Below are positions 1 through 6,447 of a DNA stretch of 64,000 bases, in pieces. Each line of letters opens with the position of its first letter. Positions within the stretch are counted from its first letter, which is position 1. This stretch comes from a virus. The DNA is taken from positions 1-64,000 of IMG/VR virus record IMGVR_UViG_3300027833_000035, one strand, 5' to 3'. The position numbers and the translations under genes are program-made. The notes beneath the pieces are model-generated. The model did not search any database. It saw nothing but the letters and a program-made list of their open reading frames with translations, and was not told the DNA's origin.

Positions 1-144
1 GGCTTGGAGTATCCTGAGATGGAAGACTTAGATGGTTGGCATGTGAATATCCGTTTAATAGGTGATGAAGTTAGAGAAGCTGTAGAAGCACTAAATGTAA
101 CACACGGCGTTACCCCAAGTACACCACATAGAATTTGGTTATAA
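1..144 (+). CDS. C-terminal end of an unknown protein (partial)
   Basis: An open frame runs from the first base to a TAA at 142-144 and encodes the last 47 residues of a protein whose start lies left of the window. The peptide is acidic and ends in PSTPHRIWL. I do not recognise the family from this fragment. The stop codon sits inside a perfect 18-bp palindrome, and the next gene has its own promoter, so this is probably the end of an upstream early transcription unit. Confidence 0.6.
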   Translation, partial: GLEYPEMEDLDGWHVNIRLIGDEVREAVEALNVTHGVTPSTPHRIWL

Positions 145-150
145 CCAAAT
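133..150. promoter_or_regulatory. Perfect 18-bp palindrome over a stop codon
   Basis: ATTTGGTTATAACCAAAT is its own reverse complement. It covers the stop codon of the partial gene and lies 12 bp before the -35 box of the next promoter. It could be a dimeric regulator site or a weak hairpin. It has almost no loop and no following T-run, so a standard terminator is unlikely. Confidence 0.35.
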
Positions 151-162
151 ATGTAAAACTAG

Positions 163-199
163 TTGACATTTAGTTAATTCTATGATAGTATAGAATCAA
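163..199 (+). promoter_or_regulatory. Early promoter P1
   Basis: TTGACA at 163-168 is followed, after 17 bp, by TAGTAT at 186-191. The -10 region runs into ATAGAATCAA (190-199), a 9/10 match to the TTAGAATCAA element found at the other early promoters. The promoter lies 21 bp before the nuclease start codon and after the stop of the upstream gene. Confidence 0.75.
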
Positions 200-219
200 A
201 TCAACTTGAGGTTTATATT

Positions 220-888
220 ATGTTTAAACATGTAGAGCACGATGTAGTGCTCCCAAAACTAACACGAAAAACTACCGAAGCAGGTAGAAGATATTTTACA
301 CCAGATGGAGCAGCATATCCATCAATAACTACTGTGCTTGGAATATTAAGTAAGCAAGGTATTATTGACTGGCGTAAACGTGTCGGTGAGGCAGAGGCGA
401 ATAGAATTTCTACTCAGGCTGCCACACGAGGGACTGCGGTCCATAAACTAGCAGAAGATTATATCGACAATGTTGAAGGATGGTCCAAAGGCGCTATGCC
501 TGCAAACATTGCTTCGTTTAACGATCTTAAAACAATTTTGGACAAACGTTTAGATAATGTTTGGTTCCAAGAAGAATTTCTATATAGTGATCGCCTTAAG
601 TGTGCGGGACAAGTAGATTGCATTGCAGAGTTTGACGGTCAACTGTCCATCGTTGATTTTAAAACATCTCGCAAACCAAAAAAGGAAGAATGGATTACGA
701 GTTATTTTATCCAAGCATCTTTCTATGCCGCAGCGTTTTATGAACGAACCGGCATACCAATTAAACAAGGCGTGATTCTGATTACCGTGGATGGTTCAGA
801 GCCTCAAGTTTTTAAAGTAAACACGTATGATTATTTAGAACACTTCTTAAAGGTACGTAAAGAATATAAAAAGCAAAAAGGAATATAA
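220..888 (+). CDS. PD-(D/E)XK family exonuclease
   Basis: This 222-residue protein looks like a phage RecB/Cas4-type PD-(D/E)XK nuclease of the sort common in marine T4-like phages. The core signature is GQVDCIAEF followed by a strand and IVDFKTSRK. The Asp of VDC/IVD and the DxK of DFKTS are the expected metal-binding and catalytic residues. An upstream acidic helix (around GTAVHKLAEDY) and a downstream Gln/Tyr helix (SYFIQASFYAAAFYE) match the usual order in this fold. It probably works in phage DNA processing, recombination or host DNA breakdown. It is the first gene behind promoter P1, and an AACTTGAGG sequence before the start may serve as ribosome site. The exact substrate cannot be told from sequence. 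Confidence 0.75.
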   Translation: MFKHVEHDVVLPKLTRKTTEAGRRYFTPDGAAYPSITTVLGILSKQGIIDWRKRVGEAEANRISTQAATRGTAVHKLAEDYIDNVEGWSKGAMPANIASFNDLKTILDKRLDNVWFQEEFLYSDRLKCAGQVDCIAEFDGQLSIVDFKTSRKPKKEEWITSYFIQASFYAAAFYERTGIPIKQGVILITVDGSEPQVFKVNTYDYLEHFLKVRKEYKKQKGI

Positions 889-889
889 T

Positions 890-1120
890 ATGATTGATAG
901 AAATAAAATGATAGAGGCAATGCGTTCACACGCTCAAGGCCACATTGATAAACATAAAATGAATGTTGAAGTATATCTTGCAAACCCTGCAGGTATTGGC
1001 GAACATCCTGACGTGTTTGAAGCAATGGAAGGTGAGATCCTTGAAATGGCAAAATACCACGATGTATTAGATATGATTTCAATTCACTTTAAAGAACCAC
1101 AGGAGCCACGCGTAGTTTAA
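890..1120 (+). CDS. Small conserved-type phage protein, unknown function
   Basis: This 76-residue acidic, helix-rich protein begins 1 bp after the nuclease stop, so the two are probably co-transcribed and translationally coupled. It has His-rich stretches (SHAQGHIDKHKM), a central NPAGIGEHPDVFEAMEGEI segment and no signal peptide or membrane segment. Its form is typical of small early helper proteins in marine T4-like phages. I do not recognise a named family and assign no function. The next promoter (P2) starts 3 bp after its stop. Confidence 0.7.
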   Translation: MIDRNKMIEAMRSHAQGHIDKHKMNVEVYLANPAGIGEHPDVFEAMEGEILEMAKYHDVLDMISIHFKEPQEPRVV

Positions 1121-1123
1121 CTA

Positions 1124-1160
1124 TTGACATTTACTACAAAGTGTGATATATTGATTCTAA
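1124..1160 (+). promoter_or_regulatory. Early promoter P2
   Basis: TTGACA at 1124-1129, a 17-bp spacer and TATATT at 1147-1152 form a near-ideal sigma-70-type promoter. TTGATTCTAA (1151-1160) overlaps the end of the -10 box. It is the exact reverse complement of the TTAGAATCAA element seen at P3 and P4. An AAAGGAG ribosome site lies at 1164-1170, before the ATG at 1178. Confidence 0.85.
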
Positions 1161-1177
1161 ATTAAAGGAGAATCATT

Positions 1178-1345
1178 ATGGTTGAAGTAGCACACGATAT
1201 ACAAGTTATTGAAAACGCGTTAATAGCATTTAACGAAGGGGCAGCTGATGAAAAATTTGCTGCCCTTTGGAGTTTGGAAAAACTCTTAATAGAGAAAAAG
1301 GATGCTCTATTAGAATTTGAAACACTTGAAGCTTGTTGGAAATAA
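1178..1345 (+). CDS. 55-residue early protein, unknown
   Basis: The ATG at 1178 is preceded by AAAGGAG with good spacing and has its own promoter (P2). The 55-residue product is acidic and predicted helical (NALIAFNEGAADEKFAALWSLEKLL), with one Cys near the C-terminus. It is not a recognised family. The case for a real gene rests on the dedicated promoter, the strong ribosome site, the tight fit between flanking elements, and the fact that its stop codon begins a repeated stop-hairpin-promoter module. Confidence 0.65.
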   Translation: MVEVAHDIQVIENALIAFNEGAADEKFAALWSLEKLLIEKKDALLEFETLEACWK

Positions 1346-1378
1346 TTTGAAATTAAATCAAATTAGCTATTGACATTT
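1343..1378 (+). repeat. 36-bp stop-hairpin-promoter module, copy 1
   Basis: This stretch begins with a TAA stop, contains the inverted repeat ATTTGA/TCAAAT around AATTAAA, and ends in CTATTGACATTT with the -35 box. The same 36 bp occurs at 2655-2690 with one difference (G1366 versus A2678). Both copies begin exactly at the stop codon of the upstream gene. Confidence 0.8.
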
Positions 1379-1406
1379 GATGTCGAATCGGTTATATTAG
1401 AATCAA
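1370..1406 (+). promoter_or_regulatory. Early promoter P3
   Basis: TTGACA at 1370-1375, a 17-bp spacer and TATATT at 1393-1398, followed directly by TTAGAATCAA at 1397-1406. It drives the gene starting at 1426, which has an AAGGAA ribosome site. Confidence 0.85.
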
Positions 1407-1425
1407 CAAATAAGGAAACTATATT

Positions 1426-1767
1426 ATGACAAACTTTGACAAAACAAAATTCAGCTACCACGGTGGATACTTAACATACCAAGGTGACTATGAAGGTCGA
1501 CCAGTATGGGAAGCAGAGCCGCGTATCCATCCTTCAAACGTTGGTAAAGGTAAAGACCTTTTTATCGCTCGGTTCAAACATAAAGGACCAATTACAAAAG
1601 CTAAGTTTCTTAAAGAACTTATTGCTAATCACACAGTTGAAGATTACGCAAACGCTTACTTGTTTGGTATGACTCCTCATGCAATCCTTGCTAACAAAAA
1701 TCCTGAATGGCATGACAAACTAATGGGTGAGTCAATTTCTAAAATGAAAAAACTAATGGGAAGGTGA
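1426..1767 (+). CDS. Unknown early protein, 113 residues
   Basis: This is the first gene behind promoter P3, with a TAAGGAAAC ribosome site. The 113-residue product is basic and has an aromatic N-terminal half (SYHGGYLTYQGDYEGRPVWEAEPR) and a helical, lysine-rich C-terminus (ISKMKKLMG). It lacks a signal peptide or membrane segment. I do not recognise the family. It ends 1 bp before the next gene, so the two are probably made from the same transcript. Confidence 0.7.
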   Translation: MTNFDKTKFSYHGGYLTYQGDYEGRPVWEAEPRIHPSNVGKGKDLFIARFKHKGPITKAKFLKELIANHTVEDYANAYLFGMTPHAILANKNPEWHDKLMGESISKMKKLMGR

Positions 1768-1768
1768 T

Positions 1769-2353
1769 ATGAATATATTTGTATTATCAGAAGAGCCGCG
1801 TGAAGCGGCTCAGATGATGTGTGACAAACATTGCTCAAAAATGATCGTTGAAGCAGGTCAAATGCTATCAACCGCACATCGTATGCTTGACGGTTATATG
1901 GAAAAACGCTTATCCAAATCAGGTAAACGTATGGTAAAATACTATGTCCATAACAGTGGTAATATGGAAGAAATTTTATACAAAGCTGTTCATCATGCTC
2001 ACCCTTGCACAGTATGGACGATGGCATCCAAAGCTAATTACATATGGCATTACGAACATCTTCTAGGCTTATCAGATGAATTTCAGTTACGATATAAGAA
2101 GAGCCATATGACTATAAATAAGCTAAAGGATATTCTTTCCACGCCACCTACAAACATTCCTGATATAGGTCTCACTGAGTTTCCTCAGGCTATGAACCAC
2201 TATCCAGAATGTAAAGTTGAAGGCAATCCGGTACAAGCATATCGTAATTATTACCATGCAGCCAAGAAATTTGCTGTATGGCAAAAAGGTAGAGTAAAAC
2301 CATATTGGTGGGAAGGGTTTAAAGGGTATCCACTTGAAGTACATAATCATTGA
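1769..2353 (+). CDS. Conserved phage-type protein, unknown function
   Basis: The 194-residue product has a distinctive layout: an N-terminal DKHCSKMIVEAGQML helix, a central HPCTVWTMASKANYIWHYEHLLGL segment rich in Trp/His, and a C-terminal YRNYYHAAKKFAVWQKGRVKPYWW end. Similar layouts occur in uncharacterised proteins of marine phages, but I cannot name a family with confidence. Conserved His and Cys residues (DKHCSK, HHAHPCT) could bind metal. It starts 1 bp after the preceding stop, and the next gene begins inside its 3' end at a TTG codon, which suggests an operon with coupled translation. Confidence 0.7.
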   Translation: MNIFVLSEEPREAAQMMCDKHCSKMIVEAGQMLSTAHRMLDGYMEKRLSKSGKRMVKYYVHNSGNMEEILYKAVHHAHPCTVWTMASKANYIWHYEHLLGLSDEFQLRYKKSHMTINKLKDILSTPPTNIPDIGLTEFPQAMNHYPECKVEGNPVQAYRNYYHAAKKFAVWQKGRVKPYWWEGFKGYPLEVHNH

Positions 2354-2657
2354 TCCAAACGAAGGCGTATTTTTAGGAACTCGTGAACATATGAAACACG
2401 AGGGAATTGGTATGCTTTTCTCTGCTCATAACTTTTTAGAATTAACTCAGGCGGTTTCGTGGAAGAAACGTAAAGATGCCTTTGAGTACATGCACAAATA
2501 TATTAGACCACATTTAAAACATTCTTTTGTGGCTGAAATTGAATCTTATTCTGATACAGATTATGTTTCAATATACGATATATGTAGATCCGGATACGGG
2601 GATCACGGCACGGAAATGATTGACTCATTACCAATGTCAAATAATACCGTACATTAA
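2334..2657 (+). CDS. Unknown early protein with TTG start
   Basis: The 107-residue frame starts at a TTG codon that overlaps the previous gene by 20 bp. An AAAGGG sequence at 2321-2326 gives a suitable ribosome site. The product begins KYIIIDPNEGVFLGT, which resembles the first strand and turn of an alpha/beta fold. It continues with a basic helix and an acidic C-terminal half. No family is recognised. The gene ends at the TAA that opens the second copy of the stop-hairpin-promoter module, so transcription is probably re-set here. Confidence 0.65.
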   Translation: MKYIIIDPNEGVFLGTREHMKHEGIGMLFSAHNFLELTQAVSWKKRKDAFEYMHKYIRPHLKHSFVAEIESYSDTDYVSIYDICRSGYGDHGTEMIDSLPMSNNTVH

Positions 2658-2690
2658 TTTGAAATTAAATCAAATTAACTATTGACATTT
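2655..2690 (+). repeat. 36-bp stop-hairpin-promoter module, copy 2
   Basis: Second copy of the element at 1343-1378, 35 of 36 bases identical. It comprises the TAA stop of the upstream gene, an ATTTGA/TCAAAT inverted repeat and the -35 region of promoter P4. Confidence 0.8.
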
Positions 2691-2718
2691 CCATTAAACT
2701 ATGTTATATTAGAATCAA
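2682..2718 (+). promoter_or_regulatory. Early promoter P4
   Basis: TTGACA at 2682-2687, 17-bp spacer, TATATT at 2705-2710 and TTAGAATCAA at 2709-2718. It lies 36 bp before the start of the DUF932 gene, which has an AAAGGAAAT ribosome site. Confidence 0.85.
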
Positions 2719-2754
2719 TATCAAATCAAATAAATAAACAAAGGAAATAATATT

Positions 2755-3708
2755 ATGGCACACGAATTGGAAATGGTAAACGGTCAAGCTCAAATGGCAT
2801 ACCGTGAAAGTAAAGGTCTACCTTGGCACGGTCTTGGTACACCGGTAACAGACGATATGTCACCAAAAGAAATGATGAAAGCTGCTGGTCTAGATTGGTC
2901 AGTTGAAGAAGTAGAATGTTTTGCACCATGGAAAGGTAAAAATATTGCTACAGGAACGAAAACACTTATTCGTTCAACTGATGGAAAAGTATTAACGAAT
3001 GTAGGTAAAAATTGGAACCCAGTTCAAAATGCTGACGCCTTTGACTTCTTTACTGAATTCGTATCAAATGGCGATATGCAAATGGATACCGCAGGTTCTC
3101 TTAAAGATGGACGTTTGGTATGGGCATTAGCCGATGTACAAGATGGATTTGAATTATTTGGCGGAGACGAAGTAAAAGGTTATTTACTATTCTCTAATCC
3201 ACATATGTATGGCAAATCAATCGACATTAAGTTTGTTATGGAACGTGTTGTATGTAACAATACATTAGCTGTAGCTTTGAATGAAAAAAATCAACCATCA
3301 GTACGTGTAAGTCACCGTTCAGTATTCAACCCAGATAGTGTAAAAGAAATCCTTGGTATTGGTCACAATAAAGTTGAGGAATTTAAAAATGCCGCAGAGT
3401 TTCTTGGTTCAAAACGTTACACTGATGAAAAACTTACAGAGTTCTTTGGCGTTGTATTTGGAAAATCAACAAAAGAAAAAGAAACATTAGCTCGTAATGC
3501 TAAAGAAGCAATGGCTTTAGTTGAAAACCAACCTGGATGTGAATATGCGCCTGGAACTTGGTGGAATGCTTATAATGCCGTTACATATATGACTGACCAT
3601 AATTTAGGTCGTTCAGCTGACTCTCGTATGGCGTCAGCATGGTTTGGCGGGAACGCAAAACGTAAAGTTGACGCACTAACTACTGCGTTAGATATGGCTG
3701 ATGCTTAA
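2755..3708 (+). CDS. DUF932 phage/plasmid-like protein
   Basis: The 317-residue product matches the DUF932 (PF06067, TIGR03299 phage/plasmid-like) family in length and in its start, MAHELEM...YRESKGLPWHGLGTPV. Family-typical stretches include WNPVQNADAFDFF, GRLVWALADV, YLLFSNPH, FVMERVVCNNTLAVAL and the C-terminal TWWNAYNAVTYMTDH. Members are widespread on phages and plasmids and have no agreed biochemical role. The gene has its own strong promoter (P4) and ribosome site, which suggests high early expression. It is followed by an overlapping mini-ORF and then by membrane and nucleotide-metabolism genes. Confidence 0.85.
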   Translation: MAHELEMVNGQAQMAYRESKGLPWHGLGTPVTDDMSPKEMMKAAGLDWSVEEVECFAPWKGKNIATGTKTLIRSTDGKVLTNVGKNWNPVQNADAFDFFTEFVSNGDMQMDTAGSLKDGRLVWALADVQDGFELFGGDEVKGYLLFSNPHMYGKSIDIKFVMERVVCNNTLAVALNEKNQPSVRVSHRSVFNPDSVKEILGIGHNKVEEFKNAAEFLGSKRYTDEKLTEFFGVVFGKSTKEKETLARNAKEAMALVENQPGCEYAPGTWWNAYNAVTYMTDHNLGRSADSRMASAWFGGNAKRKVDALTTALDMADA

Positions 3709-3793
3709 TCTAACACAAATTATCGCATGGGGATTAGTATTTGGACTAATCCTCATTGCATTAGATCCTTTAATGATTATTCGTGGAATATAA
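3701..3793 (+). CDS. Putative 30-residue membrane peptide
   Basis: An ATG inside the last codons of the DUF932 gene opens a 30-residue frame ending at 3793. The peptide is one hydrophobic segment (IIAWGLVFGLILIALDPLMII) with a short polar N-terminus, as in single-pass membrane peptides. It fills the gap before the next gene almost exactly and would be translated by coupling to the upstream stop. There is no independent proof of expression. Confidence 0.4.
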   Translation: MLNLTQIIAWGLVFGLILIALDPLMIIRGI

Positions 3794-3796
3794 TAA

Positions 3797-4153
3797 ATGA
3801 ACTACACTATACTTTATATCGCCTTTCACCTTGCCGGCATTGGTGGTTACCAATTCTATGGCGAAGACTACTATTTAATCCTTAGTGTATTACCTATTGC
3901 CTATGCACTATTTCAATATTTAAAGGTAAGCATTCTAGTACTCAGTCCTGCGTGGGATGTTGAACTTTCATATGCTGACCATATTCCAACTAATTGGAAA
4001 TATTTACATAACGCAGTAATGACATTGTCAACATATTTAATTTGGTCTGCAGGTTATCAGTTTTTTGCTGGTATTATTTCTTTATATATATTCGTGGTGG
4101 TTGGGTCGTTGTTAGTTACATCAACCAATATTAATCTTGGAGACGAAGACTAA
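3797..4153 (+). CDS. Small multi-pass membrane protein, unknown
   Basis: The 118-residue product is strongly hydrophobic, with about three or four predicted membrane segments: YTILYIAFHLAGIG, YLILSVLPIAYALF, an amphipathic YLHNAVMTLSTYLIWSAGY, and IISLYIFVVVGSLLV. It has no recognisable catalytic motif. Its stop codon shares bases with the start of the kinase gene (TAATG), so it belongs to the same operon. Phage inner-membrane proteins of this size may act in lysis timing, superinfection exclusion or transport. Nothing in the sequence chooses among these. Confidence 0.65.
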   Translation: MNYTILYIAFHLAGIGGYQFYGEDYYLILSVLPIAYALFQYLKVSILVLSPAWDVELSYADHIPTNWKYLHNAVMTLSTYLIWSAGYQFFAGIISLYIFVVVGSLLVTSTNINLGDED

Positions 4154-4578
4154 TGAAAATATTGATTTTTGGCTTGCCGGGTTCTGGTAAAACTTGGCTT
4201 GCCGAACGATTACAAAAAAGACTGGAATGCGCTTGGTTCAATGCAGACGAAATACGTCGTATGGCAAATGACTGGGAATTTTCTGAAGCAGCTAGATACC
4301 GTCAAGCACATCGAATGGCGTCTATTGCCAACAATGAAAAGTACCACGATCGTACAGTTATATGCGATTTTGTTTGTCCGACTGAAGTTACTAGGGCAAT
4401 CTATGATGCTGACTATACGGTTTGGATGGATACTATTTCCCGAGGTAGATTTGAAGATACAAACGATATGTTTGAAACACCTGAAAAAGTAGACTACCAT
4501 GTAGAGGAATGGTTTGATAATACGGACGAAGCCTTAGCAGATGCTATTGCAAGACATATAAGGATTAATAATGTTTGA
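4153..4578 (+). CDS. P-loop kinase, adenylylsulfate-kinase-like
   Basis: The 141-residue protein opens with a Walker A motif, GLPGSGKT, at residues 7-14. It continues with FNADEIRR, the acceptor-handling segment of APS-kinase-like P-loop kinases, and a hydrophobic VICDFVCP strand equivalent to Walker B. Its size fits small phage nucleotide or sulfate-nucleotide kinases. It overlaps the next gene, a nucleotidyltransferase, by 8 bp. That pairing suggests the two act in one nucleotide-activation or cofactor pathway. The substrate is uncertain: APS kinase activity is a family guess, and other small-molecule or polynucleotide kinases of this fold are possible. Confidence 0.7.
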   Translation: MKILIFGLPGSGKTWLAERLQKRLECAWFNADEIRRMANDWEFSEAARYRQAHRMASIANNEKYHDRTVICDFVCPTEVTRAIYDADYTVWMDTISRGRFEDTNDMFETPEKVDYHVEEWFDNTDEALADAIARHIRINNV

Positions 4579-4978
4579 TTATAAAAAGCCAACAGTACAG
4601 ATGTTGGGAAGATGGCAGCCATGGCACGATGGACATACAGAGCTATTTAAACGAGCTCACTCTGTTACAGGTCAAGTTGTCATTATGATACGTGATGTAT
4701 TTAACTTTGACGGCGATGCTGGAGGTGGTCGTACAGCTATGCAAGACGATAACCCCTTTGGTATTATTGATGTGATTGCTAATATTGAAAAAGGATTAGC
4801 CCCACATGGTTTTTACAATGGAAACCAATATCTTATACTAGAGGTTCCTAATATCGTGGATATTAGTTATGGTCGTGGTGTTGGATATACGTTTACTGAA
4901 CATGATTTAGGCAAAGATGTACATGATATATCTGCAACTAAAATACGTAAACAAATGCGAGAAGATGGAAAACTCTAG
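4571..4978 (+). CDS. Nucleotidyltransferase (cytidylyltransferase-like fold)
   Basis: The 135-residue protein carries GRWQPWHDGHTELF near residue 12, containing the H-x-G-H signature, and ISATKIRKQM near residue 122, matching the ISATxxR signature. Together these define the HIGH-type nucleotidyltransferase superfamily (NMN adenylyltransferase, cytidylyltransferases and relatives). The fold transfers an NMP onto a phosphorylated acceptor. Length and motif spacing are close to NadM/NadR-type adenylyltransferases, and the overlapping kinase gene would fit a NAD-salvage or cofactor pair, but the acceptor is not readable from sequence. Promoter P5 begins right after its TAG stop. Confidence 0.75.
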   Translation: MFDYKKPTVQMLGRWQPWHDGHTELFKRAHSVTGQVVIMIRDVFNFDGDAGGGRTAMQDDNPFGIIDVIANIEKGLAPHGFYNGNQYLILEVPNIVDISYGRGVGYTFTEHDLGKDVHDISATKIRKQMREDGKL

Positions 4979-5015
4979 TTGACATTTTTGATATAATGGT
5001 ATATATTGATTCTAA
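4979..5015 (+). promoter_or_regulatory. Early promoter P5
   Basis: TTGACA at 4979-4984 directly follows the upstream TAG stop. After 17 bp comes TATATT at 5002-5007, overlapping TTGATTCTAA at 5006-5015. An AAGGA ribosome site at 5021-5025 leads to the ligase ATG at 5033. Confidence 0.85.
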
Positions 5016-5032
5016 TAACGAAGGATTATATA

Positions 5033-6169
5033 ATGGAAATAGTTAATACAACAGAAGAACTTTATAAACGTGACTCTAAAGGAAAGATTAGATTTTATCG
5101 TGGTGAAGTTGGCCAAGAAAATGGTAAGTATTATAAACGTGCTGTGACAGGTCTAAATGATGGAAAGCTTGTAGAGTCAGGTTGGCGAGAAGTTGAACAA
5201 AAAAATATCGGTAAAGTAAACGAAACATCGTTACATGAACAAGCATTAGCTGAAATAACAGCAGATGCTAAAAAGAAATCAGATCGTGGTTATTTTAACG
5301 ATATTAATAAAGTTGATACTTACGATAAAATTAAACCGATGCTTGCTTCTAAACATGAAGATGCTAAATATGATTTTGAAAATAAAACATATTACACTCA
5401 ACCAAAACTTGATGGTATTCGTTGTATTGCAAAAGCTGATGGATTATGGACCAGAGCAGGTAAAGAGCTTATAAGTGTACCTCATATTAATAACGAATTA
5501 AAAACATTTTTTGAAAAGTATCCAGATGCTATTTTAGATGGTGAGCTATATAACCACGAATTGCGTGAAAACTTTAATAAGATTACTTCTTTAGTTCGTA
5601 AGACGAAACCAGAACCGTGGGATATTAAAGACTCTGCAAGACTGGTAGAGTATCATGTATATGATGTTATTAGCCATACTGGTGTATTTTCTGAACGTAT
5701 GGATTGGATTACTGAACAGGCTGAAGGAATTCCTAAGTTTACTAATTCAGTTATACTTGTTGAAACACAACAAATTTATAATCAAAATATGATGGACGAT
5801 ATTTATGGCGCATACCTTGAAGATGGATTTGAAGGCCAGATGATACGAATTAATGATGTGTACCAAATGAATAAACGTTCTAAATTCTTAATTAAGCGAA
5901 AAGAATTCCTTACAGATGAATACGATGTAATTAAAGTTGAAGAAGGGAAAGGCAATTGGGCTGGACATATCAAACGATTTGTTATGCAAACAGACAAAGG
6001 CCAAGAATTTGGTGCAGGGGTTCGTGGTACTCAAAAGGTATTAAAGGATTTATTTGAAAATGGACCAAACCCAGATTGGTGTACCTTGAGATATTTTTCA
6101 CCAACACCTGACGGCATTCCGCGTTTTCCAGTTGTTATTGACTGGGGCGTAGGCAAAAGAGAAGACTAA
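5033..6169 (+). CDS. ATP-dependent DNA ligase
   Basis: The product (about 378 residues from the ATG at 5033) seals nicks in DNA using ATP. The adenylation motif is KLDGIRCIAK, with the Lys as the AMP acceptor. Downstream are ILDGELY (motif III region), DGFEGQMIR (motif IV) and FLIKRKEF (motif V). The C-terminal part, with WAGHIKRFVMQT and RYFSPTPDGIPRFP, is the OB-fold. Before the catalytic core is a domain of about 70 residues with YKRAVTG, DGKLVESGW and KNIGKVNETSLHEQA, resembling the WGR-like N-terminal region of several large-phage ligases. I chose ATG 5033 rather than the upstream in-frame ATG at 5006 because 5033 lies after the P5 start region and has a ribosome site. Confidence 0.9.
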   Translation: MEIVNTTEELYKRDSKGKIRFYRGEVGQENGKYYKRAVTGLNDGKLVESGWREVEQKNIGKVNETSLHEQALAEITADAKKKSDRGYFNDINKVDTYDKIKPMLASKHEDAKYDFENKTYYTQPKLDGIRCIAKADGLWTRAGKELISVPHINNELKTFFEKYPDAILDGELYNHELRENFNKITSLVRKTKPEPWDIKDSARLVEYHVYDVISHTGVFSERMDWITEQAEGIPKFTNSVILVETQQIYNQNMMDDIYGAYLEDGFEGQMIRINDVYQMNKRSKFLIKRKEFLTDEYDVIKVEEGKGNWAGHIKRFVMQTDKGQEFGAGVRGTQKVLKDLFENGPNPDWCTLRYFSPTPDGIPRFPVVIDWGVGKRED

Positions 6170-6447
6170 TGGATTTAAAATTTACAACAGCAGGAGACTA
6201 TATGATGAGTGACACAGCAAGTGTAACAGCGGACGAATTACGTGCGTTTATTGAACGGGTTGAAACCTTAGAGGAAGAAAAGGCAGCCGTTTCTGACCAA
6301 ATTAAAGATGTAATGTCTGAAGCAAAAGGCCGTGGATATGAAGCAAAAATCCTACGCAAAATCGTTTCAATTCGTAAACGTAACCGTGACGATGTTGATA
6401 ATGAAAACGCTATGACTGAACTATATATGGATGCGTTAGGAATGTAA
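6169..6447 (+). CDS. GapR-like (DUF2312/UPF0335) DNA-binding protein
   Basis: The 92-residue protein contains the DUF2312 layout: VTADELRAFIERVETLEEEKAAV, then IKDVMSEAKGRGYEAKILRKIVSIRK, then an acidic linker and MTELYMDALGM. In the alphaproteobacterial nucleoid protein GapR this family forms a coiled-coil clamp around overtwisted DNA. In a phage it could help replication or transcription cope with supercoils. It overlaps the ligase stop codon (TAATG), consistent with a replication role. About 12 extra N-terminal residues precede an alternative start at an internal Met pair. The family is mainly known from alphaproteobacteria and their phages, a modest host hint. Confidence 0.8.
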   Translation: MDLKFTTAGDYMMSDTASVTADELRAFIERVETLEEEKAAVSDQIKDVMSEAKGRGYEAKILRKIVSIRKRNRDDVDNENAMTELYMDALGM

